Below, piece by piece: positions 40,678-49,512 of a stretch of DNA of 56,855 nucleotides (within the stretch, counting starts at the first letter, position 1; each line of letters starts with the position of its first letter). The notes beneath the pieces were generated by a model. The model was not told where the DNA came from. It saw nothing but the letters and a program-made list of their open reading frames with translations, and did not search any database. The stretch is from Streptomyces sp. NRRL B-1347 (GTDB taxonomy: Bacteria > Actinomycetota > Actinomycetes > Streptomycetales > Streptomycetaceae): contig NZ_JOJM01000054.1 of NCBI RefSeq assembly GCF_000720325.1, positions 1 through 56,855 of the forward strand. The letters are read 5' to 3'. A program made the position numbers and the translations under genes.

Positions 40678-42240
40678 CTGACTACGACTTTCCGGGATCT
40701 CGGGATTCTTCCCGAGACAGCCGAGGCCCTTGAGGCCGTCGGCATCGTGAACCCCTTCCCCATCCAGGAGATGACGCTCCCCGTCGCGCTCTCCGGCACC
40801 GACGTCATCGGCCAGGCCAAGACCGGCACCGGCAAGACGCTCGGCTTCGGCCTTCCGCTCCTCGAGCGCGTCGTCGTCCCCGCCGACGTCGAGGCGGGCC
40901 GCGGCACGCCCGACGACCTCACGCAGGCTCCGCAGGCGCTCGTGGTCGTCCCCACCCGCGAGCTGTGCACGCAGGTCACCAACGACCTCCTGACCGCCGG
41001 CAAGGCGCGCAACGTCCGCGTCCTCGCCATATACGGCGGCCGTGCCTACGAGCCGCAGGTCGAGGCCCTCAAGAAGGGCGTCGACGTGGTCGTCGGCACC
41101 CCCGGCCGCCTGCTCGACCTCGCGGGGCAGCGCAAGCTGAACCTGAAGCACGTCAAGTGCCTCGTCCTCGACGAGGCCGACGAGATGCTCGACCTGGGCT
41201 TCCTGCCCGACGTCGAGAAGATCATCAACATGCTCCCGGCGAAGCGCCAGACGATGCTCTTCTCCGCGACCATGCCGGGCGCCGTCATCGGCCTCGCCCG
41301 CCGCTACATGTCGCAGCCCACGCACATCCGCGCCACCGCGCCGGACGACCAGGGCGCGACCGTCGCGAACATCGCGCAGCACGTGTACCGCGCGCACTCG
41401 ATGGACAAGCCCGAGATGGTGTCCCGCATCCTGCAGGCCGACGGCCGTGGCCTCGCCATGATCTTCTGCCGTACGAAGCGCACGGCCGCGGACATCGCCG
41501 AGCAGCTGGAGCGGCGCGGCTTCGCCTCCGGCGCGGTCCACGGCGACCTCGGCCAGGGCGCCCGCGAGCAGGCCCTGCGCGCCTTCCGCAACGGCAAGGT
41601 CGACGTGCTCGTGTGCACCGACGTCGCCGCCCGCGGCATCGACGTCGAGGGCGTCACGCACGTCATCAACTACCAGTCCCCCGAGGACGAGAAGACGTAT
41701 CTGCACCGCATCGGCCGCACCGGCCGCGCGGGCGCCTCGGGCACCGCGATCACGCTCGTCGACTGGGACGACATCCCGCGCTGGCAGCTGATCAACAAGG
41801 CGCTCGAGCTGGACTTCAACGACCCGGTCGAGACGTACTCCAGCTCCCCGCACCTGTTCGAGGAGCTGAGCATCCCCGCCGGTACGAAGGGCGTCCTGCC
41901 GCGCGCCGAGCGCACCCGGGCCGGCCTCGACGCCGAGGAGATCGAGGACCTCGGCGAGACGTCCGCCCGCGGGGGCGCGAAGGGCCGCACCCGTGGCCGC
42001 ACCCGCACCGCGGCCGCGGCCACGGAGGAGCCCGCCGCCGAGCGCGCGGACCGTACGCCGCGCCGGCGCCGCCGCACCCGTGCGGGCGCCCCGGTGTCGG
42101 GTGCCGCCACGGCCACCGAGGCGCAGCCCGCCAAGGCCACGGCCGCCGAGCCCGCCGCCGCGGACGACTCCGCCGCGCGTGCGCCCCGCCGGCGCCGCCG
42201 CACCCGCGCGGGCAAGTCCTCCGAGACCCCGGAGCAGTAG
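40678..42240 (+). CDS. DEAD-box RNA helicase, apparent CTG start
   Basis: About 520 aa. The motifs are all present: FRDL...PIQ (Q motif), AKTGTGKT, PTRELC, TPGRLLD, DEADEMLD, SATMP, TDVAARGID and HRIGRTGRAG. The basic Arg/Thr/Ala tail contains RRRRRTRAG twice, probably binding RNA. No ATG, GTG or TTG exists in frame between the stop at 40543 and GTG 40747, and starting at 40747 would drop the Q-motif Phe. CTG 40678 has AGAAGAGG 7 nt upstream and gives the expected N-terminus (TTTFRDLGIL). Confidence 0.93.
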   Translation: MTTTFRDLGILPETAEALEAVGIVNPFPIQEMTLPVALSGTDVIGQAKTGTGKTLGFGLPLLERVVVPADVEAGRGTPDDLTQAPQALVVVPTRELCTQVTNDLLTAGKARNVRVLAIYGGRAYEPQVEALKKGVDVVVGTPGRLLDLAGQRKLNLKHVKCLVLDEADEMLDLGFLPDVEKIINMLPAKRQTMLFSATMPGAVIGLARRYMSQPTHIRATAPDDQGATVANIAQHVYRAHSMDKPEMVSRILQADGRGLAMIFCRTKRTAADIAEQLERRGFASGAVHGDLGQGAREQALRAFRNGKVDVLVCTDVAARGIDVEGVTHVINYQSPEDEKTYLHRIGRTGRAGASGTAITLVDWDDIPRWQLINKALELDFNDPVETYSSSPHLFEELSIPAGTKGVLPRAERTRAGLDAEEIEDLGETSARGGAKGRTRGRTRTAAAATEEPAAERADRTPRRRRRTRAGAPVSGAATATEAQPAKATAAEPAAADDSAARAPRRRRRTRAGKSSETPEQ

Positions 42241-42253
42241 GTCCGACACCGCC

Positions 42254-42291
42254 GCGCCCACCCGTCCCGCCCTCGCGGGGCGGGTGGGCGC
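42254..42291 (+). terminator. Terminator hairpin after the DEAD-box helicase gene
   Basis: A 17-bp stem with one G-U pair (42254-42270 and 42275-42291, loop CCTC), 13 nt after the stop. G/C-rich; no T-run. Confidence 0.85.
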
Positions 42292-42314
42292 GCGCTTGTG
42301 CGCCGGGCAAGGGT

Positions 42315-42320
42315 TAACGT
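42315..42320 (+). promoter_or_regulatory. Likely -10 (TAACGT) of a leaderless hydrolase gene
   Basis: TAACGT, 7 nt, ATG 42328. The nearest purine-rich block is 14 nt from the start, too far for a ribosome site. No clear -35 is seen. Confidence 0.5.
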
Positions 42321-42327
42321 ACGTCGC

Positions 42328-43203
42328 ATGAGTCGGCCGCCCACGTTCAGCCCGCCCCCGGGCACCCGCGCGCGCGTCCTTGAGACCGCGCGCGGGGTGT
42401 TCGCCGTCCTGGATGCCGCGCCCGCCCGCCCGACCGGCGAGGTCAAGGGGTCCGCGTTGCTCCTGCCCGGGTTCACCGGCAGCAAGGAGGACTTCATCGC
42501 GCTGCTCCAGCCGCTGGCCGCCGCGGGCTACCGCGCCGTGGCCGTGGACGGGCGCGGGCAGTACGAGTCCGCCGGGCCCGACGACGAATCCGCCTACGCC
42601 ATGGGCGAGTTGGCGCGCGACGCGCTCGCCCAGGCCGACGCGCTCGACGGCCGGGGCGCCGCTCCCCTGCACCTCGTGGGCCACTCCCTGGGCGGCCTGA
42701 TCGCCCGCAAGGCCGCGCTGCTCGCGCCCACCGGCACCTTCTCCTCGCTCACGCTCATGTCGTCGGGCCCCGGCCGCATCGCGCCGTCCCAGCGCACCCG
42801 CGCCACCCTGCTCACGGACGCCCTCGCGGCGCACTCGATGGCGGCGGTGTGGGAGGCGATGCGGGCCATGGACCCGCCGGAGGACGCCGAGGTGAACGGC
42901 GGCGCGGACGACGGCGCCCTGCGCGCCCGCTGGCTGCGCAACAACCCGGCCCAGCTGATCGCCACCGGCAGGCAGCTGTGCGTCGAGCCGGACCGCGTGG
43001 CCGAGCTCGCCGCCCTGGAGCTGCCCGTGCACGTGCTGTCCGGCGAGCACGACGACACCTGGCCGGTGCCGCTCCTGGACGACATGGCCCGGCGCCTCGG
43101 GGCGCACCGCACGGTCGTCGCCGGCGCCGACCACTCCCCCAACACCGACCGCCCGGAGGCGACCGCCACCGCCCTCGTCTCCTTCTGGGACCGGACGCGC
43201 TGA
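42328..43203 (+). CDS. Alpha/beta-hydrolase
   Basis: 291 aa. LLPGFTGSKEDF is the oxyanion loop, VGHSLGG the nucleophile elbow, LSGEHDDTWPV the acid region and GADHSPNTDRPE the His. No signal peptide or membrane helix. Monoacylglycerol-lipase/esterase-like in overall plan; substrate unknown. Converges with the NYN nuclease gene, 25 nt apart. Confidence 0.9.
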   Translation: MSRPPTFSPPPGTRARVLETARGVFAVLDAAPARPTGEVKGSALLLPGFTGSKEDFIALLQPLAAAGYRAVAVDGRGQYESAGPDDESAYAMGELARDALAQADALDGRGAAPLHLVGHSLGGLIARKAALLAPTGTFSSLTLMSSGPGRIAPSQRTRATLLTDALAAHSMAAVWEAMRAMDPPEDAEVNGGADDGALRARWLRNNPAQLIATGRQLCVEPDRVAELAALELPVHVLSGEHDDTWPVPLLDDMARRLGAHRTVVAGADHSPNTDRPEATATALVSFWDRTR

Positions 43204-43228
43204 GCCCCGGCGCCTTCGCGCCAGCGCC

Positions 43229-44143
43229 TCAGTAGCACTTCTGCAGGTGCTCCCAGAAGCCGTCCCGCAGCACCCGCCGCAGGTCGGACTGGCCGCGCAG
43301 CGAGTAGTCGAGCAGCCGCTCCGCCTCGACGAGGAGTTCCTGGTCGACCGAGCCCGGCAGATAGGGGTGGCCCGGTAACAGGCCCACGAGGGCCTCGCGG
43401 CCCCGCGCCGACAGCCACTTCGCGGAGATCTGCGCGCCCACGAAGCGCACGTCGTCCCGTGAGGGCCGGGAGGCCGCCGAAGGACCCTCGTACGGCAGGG
43501 GGGAACGGCGCGTGATGTACGGCTTGAAGAAGTCGGCGTCGAACGTGCGCTGGCTGTCGACCTCCCAGAGCAGCGGCTCCGCCTGGTTGCGCCCGTCGGG
43601 GGCCTCGATGCCCCACAGGTGGACGCGCGCGCCGTACCCCTGCGCGGCCTCGACCGCCGACACCAGGTCCTCGTCGCCGCCGATCAGCGCGGCGTCGCTG
43701 ATGGCCCGGTGCCGGGCCAGCGACTCCAGGTCGCTGCGGATCAGCGAGTCGACGCCTTTTTGCTGGTTGTTGGCGTTGAGGTTGCCGAGCCGGACCTTGA
43801 CGTCGGGCAGCTCGGCGATGGACTGCTGCTCGCTGGTGTGGATGCGCCGCCGGGCGCCGTCGTACCAGTACACGCGCAGCAGCCTGCTGTCGGCGAAGAT
43901 CGTGCGCGCCTTGTCGATGAGGGCGTCGATGAGCCCCTCGGCGTCCAGGTCGAAGGCGCGCCGGTCCTCGGTGCCGACGGCGAGGCGCCCCGCCGCGGCA
44001 TACAGATAGCCGGCGTCGACGAAGATCGCGTGGGTGGACGGGGTCTTCGCCACCTCGGCGAGCATGCGCTCGAGCAGCCCGTTGGCGCGCGCCAGCAGAG
44101 CGTTGACCTCGCCGGTCTCGTGGATGGTCTCGTCCGTGTCCAT
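43229..44143 (-). CDS. NYN-domain (PIN-like) nuclease
   Basis: 304 aa. The NYN/PIN-like acidic residues lie in AIFVDAGYL, KGVDSLIRSDLESL and ALIGGDEDLVSAVEAA, the set that binds metal in LabA/NYN nucleases thought to process RNA. The C-terminal third (FVGAQISAKWLSARGREAL) is a typical extension. ATG 44143 is preferred; GTG 44182 adds a CPLC segment of doubtful reality. Conserved in Streptomyces; target unknown. Confidence 0.87.
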   Translation of the reverse strand: MDTDETIHETGEVNALLARANGLLERMLAEVAKTPSTHAIFVDAGYLYAAAGRLAVGTEDRRAFDLDAEGLIDALIDKARTIFADSRLLRVYWYDGARRRIHTSEQQSIAELPDVKVRLGNLNANNQQKGVDSLIRSDLESLARHRAISDAALIGGDEDLVSAVEAAQGYGARVHLWGIEAPDGRNQAEPLLWEVDSQRTFDADFFKPYITRRSPLPYEGPSAASRPSRDDVRFVGAQISAKWLSARGREALVGLLPGHPYLPGSVDQELLVEAERLLDYSLRGQSDLRRVLRDGFWEHLQKCY

Positions 44144-44273
44144 ACGGAACGCATTGTCGCGTCCGTCACACAGGGGGCACAACCAGCGCTAGTTACGCAA
44201 CGAACACAACCAGCCGCGAAACGGGGCGGCAACACGATGTTCATTAGCCTCTCAAAAAATTTCCTTAGCGTAG

Positions 44274-44299
44274 GGAATGTTTGACGCGGGAAACTCGTT
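44274..44299 (+). promoter_or_regulatory. Candidate SigR promoter of the 50-aa gene
   Basis: GGAAT (44274-44278), 18 nt, GTT (44297-44299), exactly the SigR pattern, about 60 nt before the start codon. It sits in an A/T-rich stretch between divergent genes. The third such site in this window. Confidence 0.65.
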
Positions 44300-44357
44300 G
44301 GACCCGTATGTAACCGAAGTTCTCCTCAGGAGGATCACCAGACGAAGGGAGAAGCCC

Positions 44358-44510
44358 ATGCGCTTCGAAATCATGCGACTCGACGACGTCGACGGCACCG
44401 CTGTGGACACCACCGTCGTGGACGCCGCCTCCGTCAACCGGATCGTGCAGCAGGCGGCCGCCATCGGCCAGCGCCTCTACATCCGCCCGGCCGACACCAC
44501 GGCCTCGTAA
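44358..44510 (+). CDS. Small conserved 50-aa protein
   Basis: 50 aa, MRFEIMRLDDVDG..., ending in QRLYIRPADTTAS. ATG 44358 has AAGGGAG 6 nt upstream. No Cys, so a direct redox role is unlikely despite the SigR-type promoter. From memory it is conserved in Streptomyces; it may be a small beta/alpha peptide. A strong bidirectional terminator follows. Confidence 0.8.
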   Translation: MRFEIMRLDDVDGTAVDTTVVDAASVNRIVQQAAAIGQRLYIRPADTTAS

Positions 44511-44538
44511 CGCCGCACGTCCCCACCCATCACGCTCC

Positions 44539-44584
44539 AGAGCCCTGTACGACACCGGATCACGCCGGTGACGTACAGGGCTCT
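44539..44584. terminator. Two-part bidirectional terminator
   Basis: AGAGCCCTGTACG (44539-44551) is exactly inverted at 44572-44584, with a second 6-bp stem CACCGG/CCGGTG inside. It separates the convergent 50-aa gene and marC-like gene. Confidence 0.88.
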
Positions 44585-44613
44585 GTTCGTGGGTGCGCGG
44601 GGCGCGCGGGGCG

Positions 44614-45216
44614 TCAGCCGCCCCGGATGATCTGGGTGACGCCGTTGACGATCTGCTGCACCGCGATCGCCGACAGCATCATGCCCGCGAGGCGCGTCAC
44701 CAGGACCACGCCGCCGTCCTTGATGACCCGGATGATCAGCAGCGAGAAGCGCATGGCCAGGAACAGCACCACGTGGATGGCGAGGATCGCCGCCCAGACC
44801 GAGACCTGCTCCGCCGCGTCGGCGTGCTGGACGGCCAGGATCACCTGGACGATCGCGCCGGGCCCGGCGAGCAGCGGCATGCCGAGCGGGACGAGCGCGA
44901 CGTTCACGTCCTTGGTCTGCTTGGGCTCGTCGGTCTTGCCGGTGAGCAGGTCGAGCGCGACGAGCAGCAGGAGCAGCCCGCCCGCGATCATCAGGGCCTG
45001 CGTCGACACGTGCAGATAGTCGAGGATCTGCTGGCCGATGACGCCGAACACGGCGATGACCCCGAAGGCCACGCAGACGGCCTGGAAGGCCATCTTCTTC
45101 TGCACCTTGACGGGGCGGCCCGAGGTCAGGGCGAGGAAGATCGGCGTGATCCCGGGGGGATCCATGATGACAAAAAGGGTGAGGAAGAGAGATCCGAAAA
45201 CGGCGACGTCGAACAC
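44614..45216 (-). CDS. MarC family integral membrane protein
   Basis: 200 aa, six membrane helices. The family motifs are FVIMDPPGITPIFLAL near the N-terminus and LLAGPGAIVQVIL in the middle. GTG 45216 has AAGG 8 nt upstream; the longer frame overlaps the PHP gene and is rejected. MarC proteins are NAAT-type; despite the name they do not seem to give multidrug resistance. Probably co-transcribed with the PHP gene. Confidence 0.92.
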   Translation of the reverse strand: MFDVAVFGSLFLTLFVIMDPPGITPIFLALTSGRPVKVQKKMAFQAVCVAFGVIAVFGVIGQQILDYLHVSTQALMIAGGLLLLLVALDLLTGKTDEPKQTKDVNVALVPLGMPLLAGPGAIVQVILAVQHADAAEQVSVWAAILAIHVVLFLAMRFSLLIIRVIKDGGVVLVTRLAGMMLSAIAVQQIVNGVTQIIRGG

Positions 45217-45331
45217 GGTGATGGCCTTGCAGAGAGTCGTACGAGGTGAGGGTGGTGAGGCGGCGGCGCCCGCGCACGGCACGGGTGGCGCGCGGCCCCG
45301 GAGGGGGCGCGGCGGACGGTGGGAGCGCCCG

Positions 45332-46207
45332 CTAGGCGGGCAGGTCTCCGCCCGCGCCCGGAACCGGGAACGCCCCGGTGGCGCGGCGCGTGATCTCGCC
45401 GTAGATCTCGGGGTCGGTGGTGTACTCACCGAGCGAGACGGTCTTGCGGCTGCCGTGGTAGTCACTGGAGCCGGTCACGAGCAGGCCGAGGTCGGCGGCG
45501 AGGCCGCGCAGCCGGGGGCCCGCCTCGGGGGCGTACGCCAGCTGCTCGGGGTGGTCGACCTCGATGCCGTCGAGTCCCGCGGCGGCCAGCTCGGCTATCG
45601 CGGACTCCGGTACGACCTTGCCGCGCTGGGCGGCGGCCGGGTGCGCGAAGACGGTGACGCCGCCCGCGGCCTTGACCAGGCGGATCGCCTCGAACGGGTC
45701 GAGCTCGGTCTTCTCCGCGTGCGCGCGCCCGCCGTCGGCGAGCCACTCGGGCGTGAACGCGTCCGAGACGCTGGCGACGACGCCGAGCTCCACGAGGGCC
45801 TCGGCGATGTGCGGGCGGCCCACGGAGCCGTCGCCCGCGATCCGCGCGACCTGCTCCCAGCTCACGGGGACGCCGAGCTCCTGGAGCTTGCGGACCATCG
45901 TCCGCGCGCGCGGCACCCGGTCGTCGCGCACCAGCTCGCGCGCCTGCGCCAGCTCCGGCTCGTCCGGGTCGAAGAGGTACGCCAGCATGTGCAGGCCCAC
46001 GCCGTCGAGGCGGCAGGAGAGCTCGGCGCCGGTGACGAGGGTCAGGCCCGGCGGCAGCGCGGCGACGGCCTCGGCGTGGCCGCGCGTGGTGTCGTGGTCG
46101 GTCAGGGCGACGACGTCGAGTCCCGCGGCGGCGGCGTTGCGCACCAGCTCGGCGGGGGTGTCCGTGCCGTCGGAAGCGGTGGAGTGGGTGTGCAGGTCGA
46201 TGCGCAC
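45332..46207 (-). CDS. PHP-domain phosphoesterase
   Basis: 291 aa. DLHTHSTASDGT, ALTDHDTT, GAELSC, VFAHPAAA, GIEVDHPE and TGSSDYHG give the metal-binding His/Asp set of the PHP fold. Stand-alone members such as RNase AM/YciV hydrolyse 5'-nucleotides or 3',5'-bisphosphonucleotides. GTG 46207 has GGAG 7 nt upstream. Confidence 0.9.
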   Translation of the reverse strand: MRIDLHTHSTASDGTDTPAELVRNAAAAGLDVVALTDHDTTRGHAEAVAALPPGLTLVTGAELSCRLDGVGLHMLAYLFDPDEPELAQARELVRDDRVPRARTMVRKLQELGVPVSWEQVARIAGDGSVGRPHIAEALVELGVVASVSDAFTPEWLADGGRAHAEKTELDPFEAIRLVKAAGGVTVFAHPAAAQRGKVVPESAIAELAAAGLDGIEVDHPEQLAYAPEAGPRLRGLAADLGLLVTGSSDYHGSRKTVSLGEYTTDPEIYGEITRRATGAFPVPGAGGDLPA

Positions 46208-46366
46208 GCGAGGACTCCACGCTTTTCGGACGGACAGGGGCGCTTCAAGGATAACGGCCGCCTCAGGGGCAACCGGCCAGACGCGGGAACGCGGCTCTGG
46301 GGGCCTCCCGTCCGGGAGCCCTCCGGGCGCGGAAGAGCGGGAAAGCGGAAGAGGGGCGCGAAGGCC

Positions 46367-47008
46367 CTACGGCGTCAGCAGCCGGGGCGACAGCGCCCCG
46401 CAGGGCAGCAGCTCGACCTCCGCCCCCGCGTCCCGCAGGTCCGTGAGCACCAGCTCGTCGTACATCAGGAGCCCCGACTGCTCGGGCCACGCGATCGCCC
46501 ACAGCCACAGGCCGCAGGCCTCGCCCGCGAACACGGCGCGGTCCTCCGGCGTGCCGGTCACGTGCCACATGGGCGTCGGGCGCCCGGCGGCGAGGACCTT
46601 GGCGGCGGGCGGCTTGCCCACGTTCATGCCGGGGCCGGGGTCGGGGCCGTCGATGCCCGCGTAGCGCGCGCCGAGGCCGATGCCCAACTCCTCCGCGACC
46701 AGGATGAGTTCACCGATGCCGCCGAGCGGGGCGGGCCCCGAGCAGGCCACGGCGGTCGCCCGGCCGCCGCTGCGGTCGTCGCCCGCGCAGGCCACCCCGG
46801 TGAAGAGCCAGCCGACGGGCAGCGGCCAGGGCATCCAGACCGGCACCTGCGCACGGTGCACCACGACGCTGAGGGCCTCGACGCTGGGCGGGATCACGGG
46901 CTGCAGCGGATGCACGGTCCCGTGCACGTCACACTGCCAGGAGTCGGCAAAGAGGCCGGGAGCCCTGACCCGGCCACCACACTTCGGGCAACTGGGTTCG
47001 CCCCTCAT
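46367..47008 (-). CDS. DUF6758 family protein
   Basis: 213 aa with a zinc-finger-like N-terminus CPKCGG...CDVHG, then WMPWPLPVGWLFTGVACAGDDR and a C-terminal LWAIAWPEQSG stretch. From memory it is the streptomycete DUF6758 family. Function unknown. Trp-rich and probably soluble. ATG 47008. Confidence 0.75.
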   Translation of the reverse strand: MRGEPSCPKCGGRVRAPGLFADSWQCDVHGTVHPLQPVIPPSVEALSVVVHRAQVPVWMPWPLPVGWLFTGVACAGDDRSGGRATAVACSGPAPLGGIGELILVAEELGIGLGARYAGIDGPDPGPGMNVGKPPAAKVLAAGRPTPMWHVTGTPEDRAVFAGEACGLWLWAIAWPEQSGLLMYDELVLTDLRDAGAEVELLPCGALSPRLLTP

Positions 47009-47126
47009 AGCGCCCCACGGTCCTCCCCGGTGGACGCCGCGTCAAGGACGATCACCCGTCCGGAGTGTGGCCGCCCGGCGCCGGCACCGGGGGCCGGGCC
47101 GGGGCCGGAGCCGGTCGCGCAGGGGC

Positions 47127-47157
47127 GCGTACGCCTTCGGTCCAGAGCGGCGTACGC
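47127..47157. promoter_or_regulatory. 9-bp perfect inverted repeat between DUF6758 and SUFU genes
   Basis: GCGTACGCC, 13 nt, GGCGTACGC. It stands upstream of the DUF6758 gene and downstream of the SUFU gene, so it could be an operator or a hairpin. Confidence 0.4.
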
Positions 47158-47256
47158 GTGCGATGCGGGACGGGTGACGCATGTGGTCCAGTCGCGCGGG
47201 TCCGCGGCCCGTCCTTCTGGCGTACTGAGGTCCCTCCGCCGACCGGCCGGACGGGC

Positions 47257-47850
47257 CTAGTCCAGGACCACGCCCGCGCGCAGCGGGTCGCGCAGGTCCG
47301 TGCCCTTGGCCAGCCAGCGCTCCTGGAGGGCCTGCGCGCCGTGCACCCGCTTCCAGGCGGCCTCGTTCGGTGTCATCGGGAGCAGCGGCAGGAACCGCAC
47401 GGGCTCCATCGGCTCGTCGAGCTCCAGGTCCGCCACCAGGCCGCCGGGCTCGGCGACGAGCACCGAGGTGAAGGGTGCCCCCGGCCACAGCGGCTCCCCC
47501 ACGTCCAGCGAGCTGCCGGGGGCCACCACGAGCCCTTCGACCTGCGGCGACGCGGCAAGCACGGCGAGCGGCCTGAGCACCTTGTCGGTGTCGGCGACGC
47601 CGCCCCTGACGGAGAGGATCAGCTCCGCGCGGGGGCCCTTCACCGGGTCGGCGAGCACGGCCGTGGGGTCGGCCATCGGCTGGGCGGACATCCCGAGGGT
47701 CGCGTAGCGCACGACCTGGCCCCGGTTTTCGGCCGGAAAGCGCAGCACCTCGACGCGGTCCGTGCCGAGGAACGTCACCGCCGCGCGCGCGTCCGGCTCC
47801 CCCAGGGATTCACGCAACCGGGCCTCGACCAGAGCAAGAACATCAGCCAT
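47257..47850 (-). CDS. Suppressor-of-fused (SUFU) domain protein
   Basis: 197 aa. The bacterial SUFU pattern is visible: YATLGMSAQPM, ELILSVRGG, a LRPLAVLAASP helix, LPLLPMTPNEAAWKR near the C-terminus. Such proteins are common in actinobacteria and their role is unclear, some linked to toxin immunity. ATG 47850 follows TATGCT by 6 nt without a ribosome site, so the mRNA may be leaderless. Confidence 0.85.
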   Translation of the reverse strand: MADVLALVEARLRESLGEPDARAAVTFLGTDRVEVLRFPAENRGQVVRYATLGMSAQPMADPTAVLADPVKGPRAELILSVRGGVADTDKVLRPLAVLAASPQVEGLVVAPGSSLDVGEPLWPGAPFTSVLVAEPGGLVADLELDEPMEPVRFLPLLPMTPNEAAWKRVHGAQALQERWLAKGTDLRDPLRAGVVLD

Positions 47851-48355
47851 GCCGTGAGCATAGAACTCGTCAGTGATGGGTAAAGGTGGGGGTTTGGCGC
47901 ACTGGTCGGCTGATACTGTTGGCTGCTGGCCCGGGCGGCACGCAGAAGCGTCGCTCTCAAGCCCGGACCTCAGGGCCCTCGGGCCCGAACTCGACGGACG
48001 GCGCCCGCGTGCGCCTGGGAACTCCCCTACGGGGGACCGGCCGGAGGAGGTGGGGCTGCAGTGGATCGAAGTCGACCGTGCAGTACCACTCGCTCTTCCG
48101 CCCGCTGACTTCCCGCAGCAACGACGCTGCGGCCGTGCACCCGGCACCCCGCGAACCCCTCGGCCCTACCCGGCCTGTGCCCCGCACGACGGAAGAGCAC
48201 CGCGTTTCACCTGATCTGCATCAGTAGCGTTGCTGCCACCGCGACGGTGCGGTGCTCCCCGCTTTGTGGACGTGCCTCCCCCGAGAACGCCGGACGTCCC
48301 CATTCCGGGTAGTTCCACCCGCCGCAGGCGGCCCTTTCGTCGAAGGAGCCTGCCC
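47851..48355 (+). promoter_or_regulatory. 505-nt region before corA: long leader with small hairpins and a possible 15-codon ORF
   Basis: It contains hairpins such as GGGCCC-TCG-GGCCC, TCCCC-TAC-GGGGGA and CACCG-CGA-CGGTG. A mini-ORF GTG 48061 to TGA 48108 (MDRSRPCSTTRSSAR) follows GGAGGAGG. A longer frame (48078 or earlier to 48227) is also open. TACTGT near 47914 is a candidate -10. I could not match an M-box (ykoK) riboswitch. Confidence 0.4.
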
Positions 48356-49471
48356 ATGTCGATGATCCGCGACCTGCGCGCCGCAGTCCGCCCCTCCCTG
48401 CGCAAGGAGAGCGGCGCCTACAGCTCGTACGACACCACCCGCGACCCCCGCGCCGCGTCCGCCGTCGTCGACTGCGCCGTCTACCGCGACGGCCGCCGCG
48501 TGTCCTGCGACGAGACCCTCACGCCGCACGAGGCCATGCTCCAGGTCCGCCGCGACGGCGGCTTCGCCTGGATCGGCCTGCACGAGCCGACGGAGGCCGA
48601 ATTCGCCGGTATCGCCGCCGAGTTCGGGCTGCACCCGCTGGCCGTCGAGGACGCCGTCCACGCCCACCAGCGGCCCAAGCTGGAGCGCTACGACGACACG
48701 CTGTTCACGGTCTTCAAGACCATCCACTACGTGGAGCACGCCGAACTGACCGCCACCAGCGAGGTCGTGGAGACCGGCGAGGTCATGTGCTTCACCGGCC
48801 GGGACTTCTTCATCACCGTCCGGCACGGCGGCCACGGCTCGCTGCGCGCGCTGCGCCGCCGCCTCCAGGACGAGCCCGAGCTGCTCGCCAAGGGCCCCTC
48901 CGCGGTCCTGCACACCATCGCCGACCACGTCGTCGACGGCTATCTGGCGGTCGCCGACGCGATGCAGGTCGACATCGACGACGTCGAGAACGAGGTCTTC
49001 GCGGCCACCGGCAAGGGCGGCTCGCGCGGTGTCGACGCCGGGCGGATCTACCAGCTCAAGCGCGAGGTCCTGGAGTTCAAGCGGGCCGTGCAGCCGCTGC
49101 TGCGCCCGATGCAGCTGCTCTCCGAGCGCCCGATGCGGCTCGTCGACCCCGACATCCAGAAGTACTTCCGCGACGTCGCCGACCACCTCGCCCGCGTCCA
49201 GGAGCAGGTGCTCGGCTTCGACGAACTGCTCAACTCGATCCTCCAGGCCAACCTCGCGCAGGCCGCCGTCGCGCAGAACGAGGACATGCGCAAGATCACG
49301 TCCTGGGCGGCCATCATCGCCGTGCCGACGGCCGTGTGCGGCGTCTACGGCATGAACTTCGACCACATGCCCGAACTGCACTGGCGCTACGGCTACCCGA
49401 TGGTGCTCGGCCTGATCGCCACGGTCTGCTACACGATCCACCGCACCCTGAAGCGGAACGGCTGGCTGTGA
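48356..49471 (+). CDS. corA: CorA-type Mg2+/Co2+ transporter
   Basis: 371 aa. A long cytoplasmic domain (about 1-310) precedes two C-terminal membrane helices; the loop between them carries YGMNFDHMPEL, with GMN at 332-334, the selectivity motif of CorA pentameric channels. ATG 48356 has GAAGGAG 7 nt upstream; the upstream in-frame ATG at 48230 lies in the leader. The C-terminus is basic (KRNGWL). The long leader suggests RNA-level control. Confidence 0.95.
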   Translation: MSMIRDLRAAVRPSLRKESGAYSSYDTTRDPRAASAVVDCAVYRDGRRVSCDETLTPHEAMLQVRRDGGFAWIGLHEPTEAEFAGIAAEFGLHPLAVEDAVHAHQRPKLERYDDTLFTVFKTIHYVEHAELTATSEVVETGEVMCFTGRDFFITVRHGGHGSLRALRRRLQDEPELLAKGPSAVLHTIADHVVDGYLAVADAMQVDIDDVENEVFAATGKGGSRGVDAGRIYQLKREVLEFKRAVQPLLRPMQLLSERPMRLVDPDIQKYFRDVADHLARVQEQVLGFDELLNSILQANLAQAAVAQNEDMRKITSWAAIIAVPTAVCGVYGMNFDHMPELHWRYGYPMVLGLIATVCYTIHRTLKRNGWL

Positions 49472-49512
49472 GCGGGGGCCCTGACCGAGGGGCCGCTGGC
49501 TAAGCTGCCGTC

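Noticed and set aside
47886..48227. 113-codon ORF in the corA leader
   Set aside because: Weak codon bias in the first half and no ribosome site. Its last third has better bias, but I cannot support it as a gene.
47851..48355. M-box (ykoK) Mg2+ riboswitch before corA
   Set aside because: I could not find the conserved helices or terminal loops; a covariance-model search would decide.
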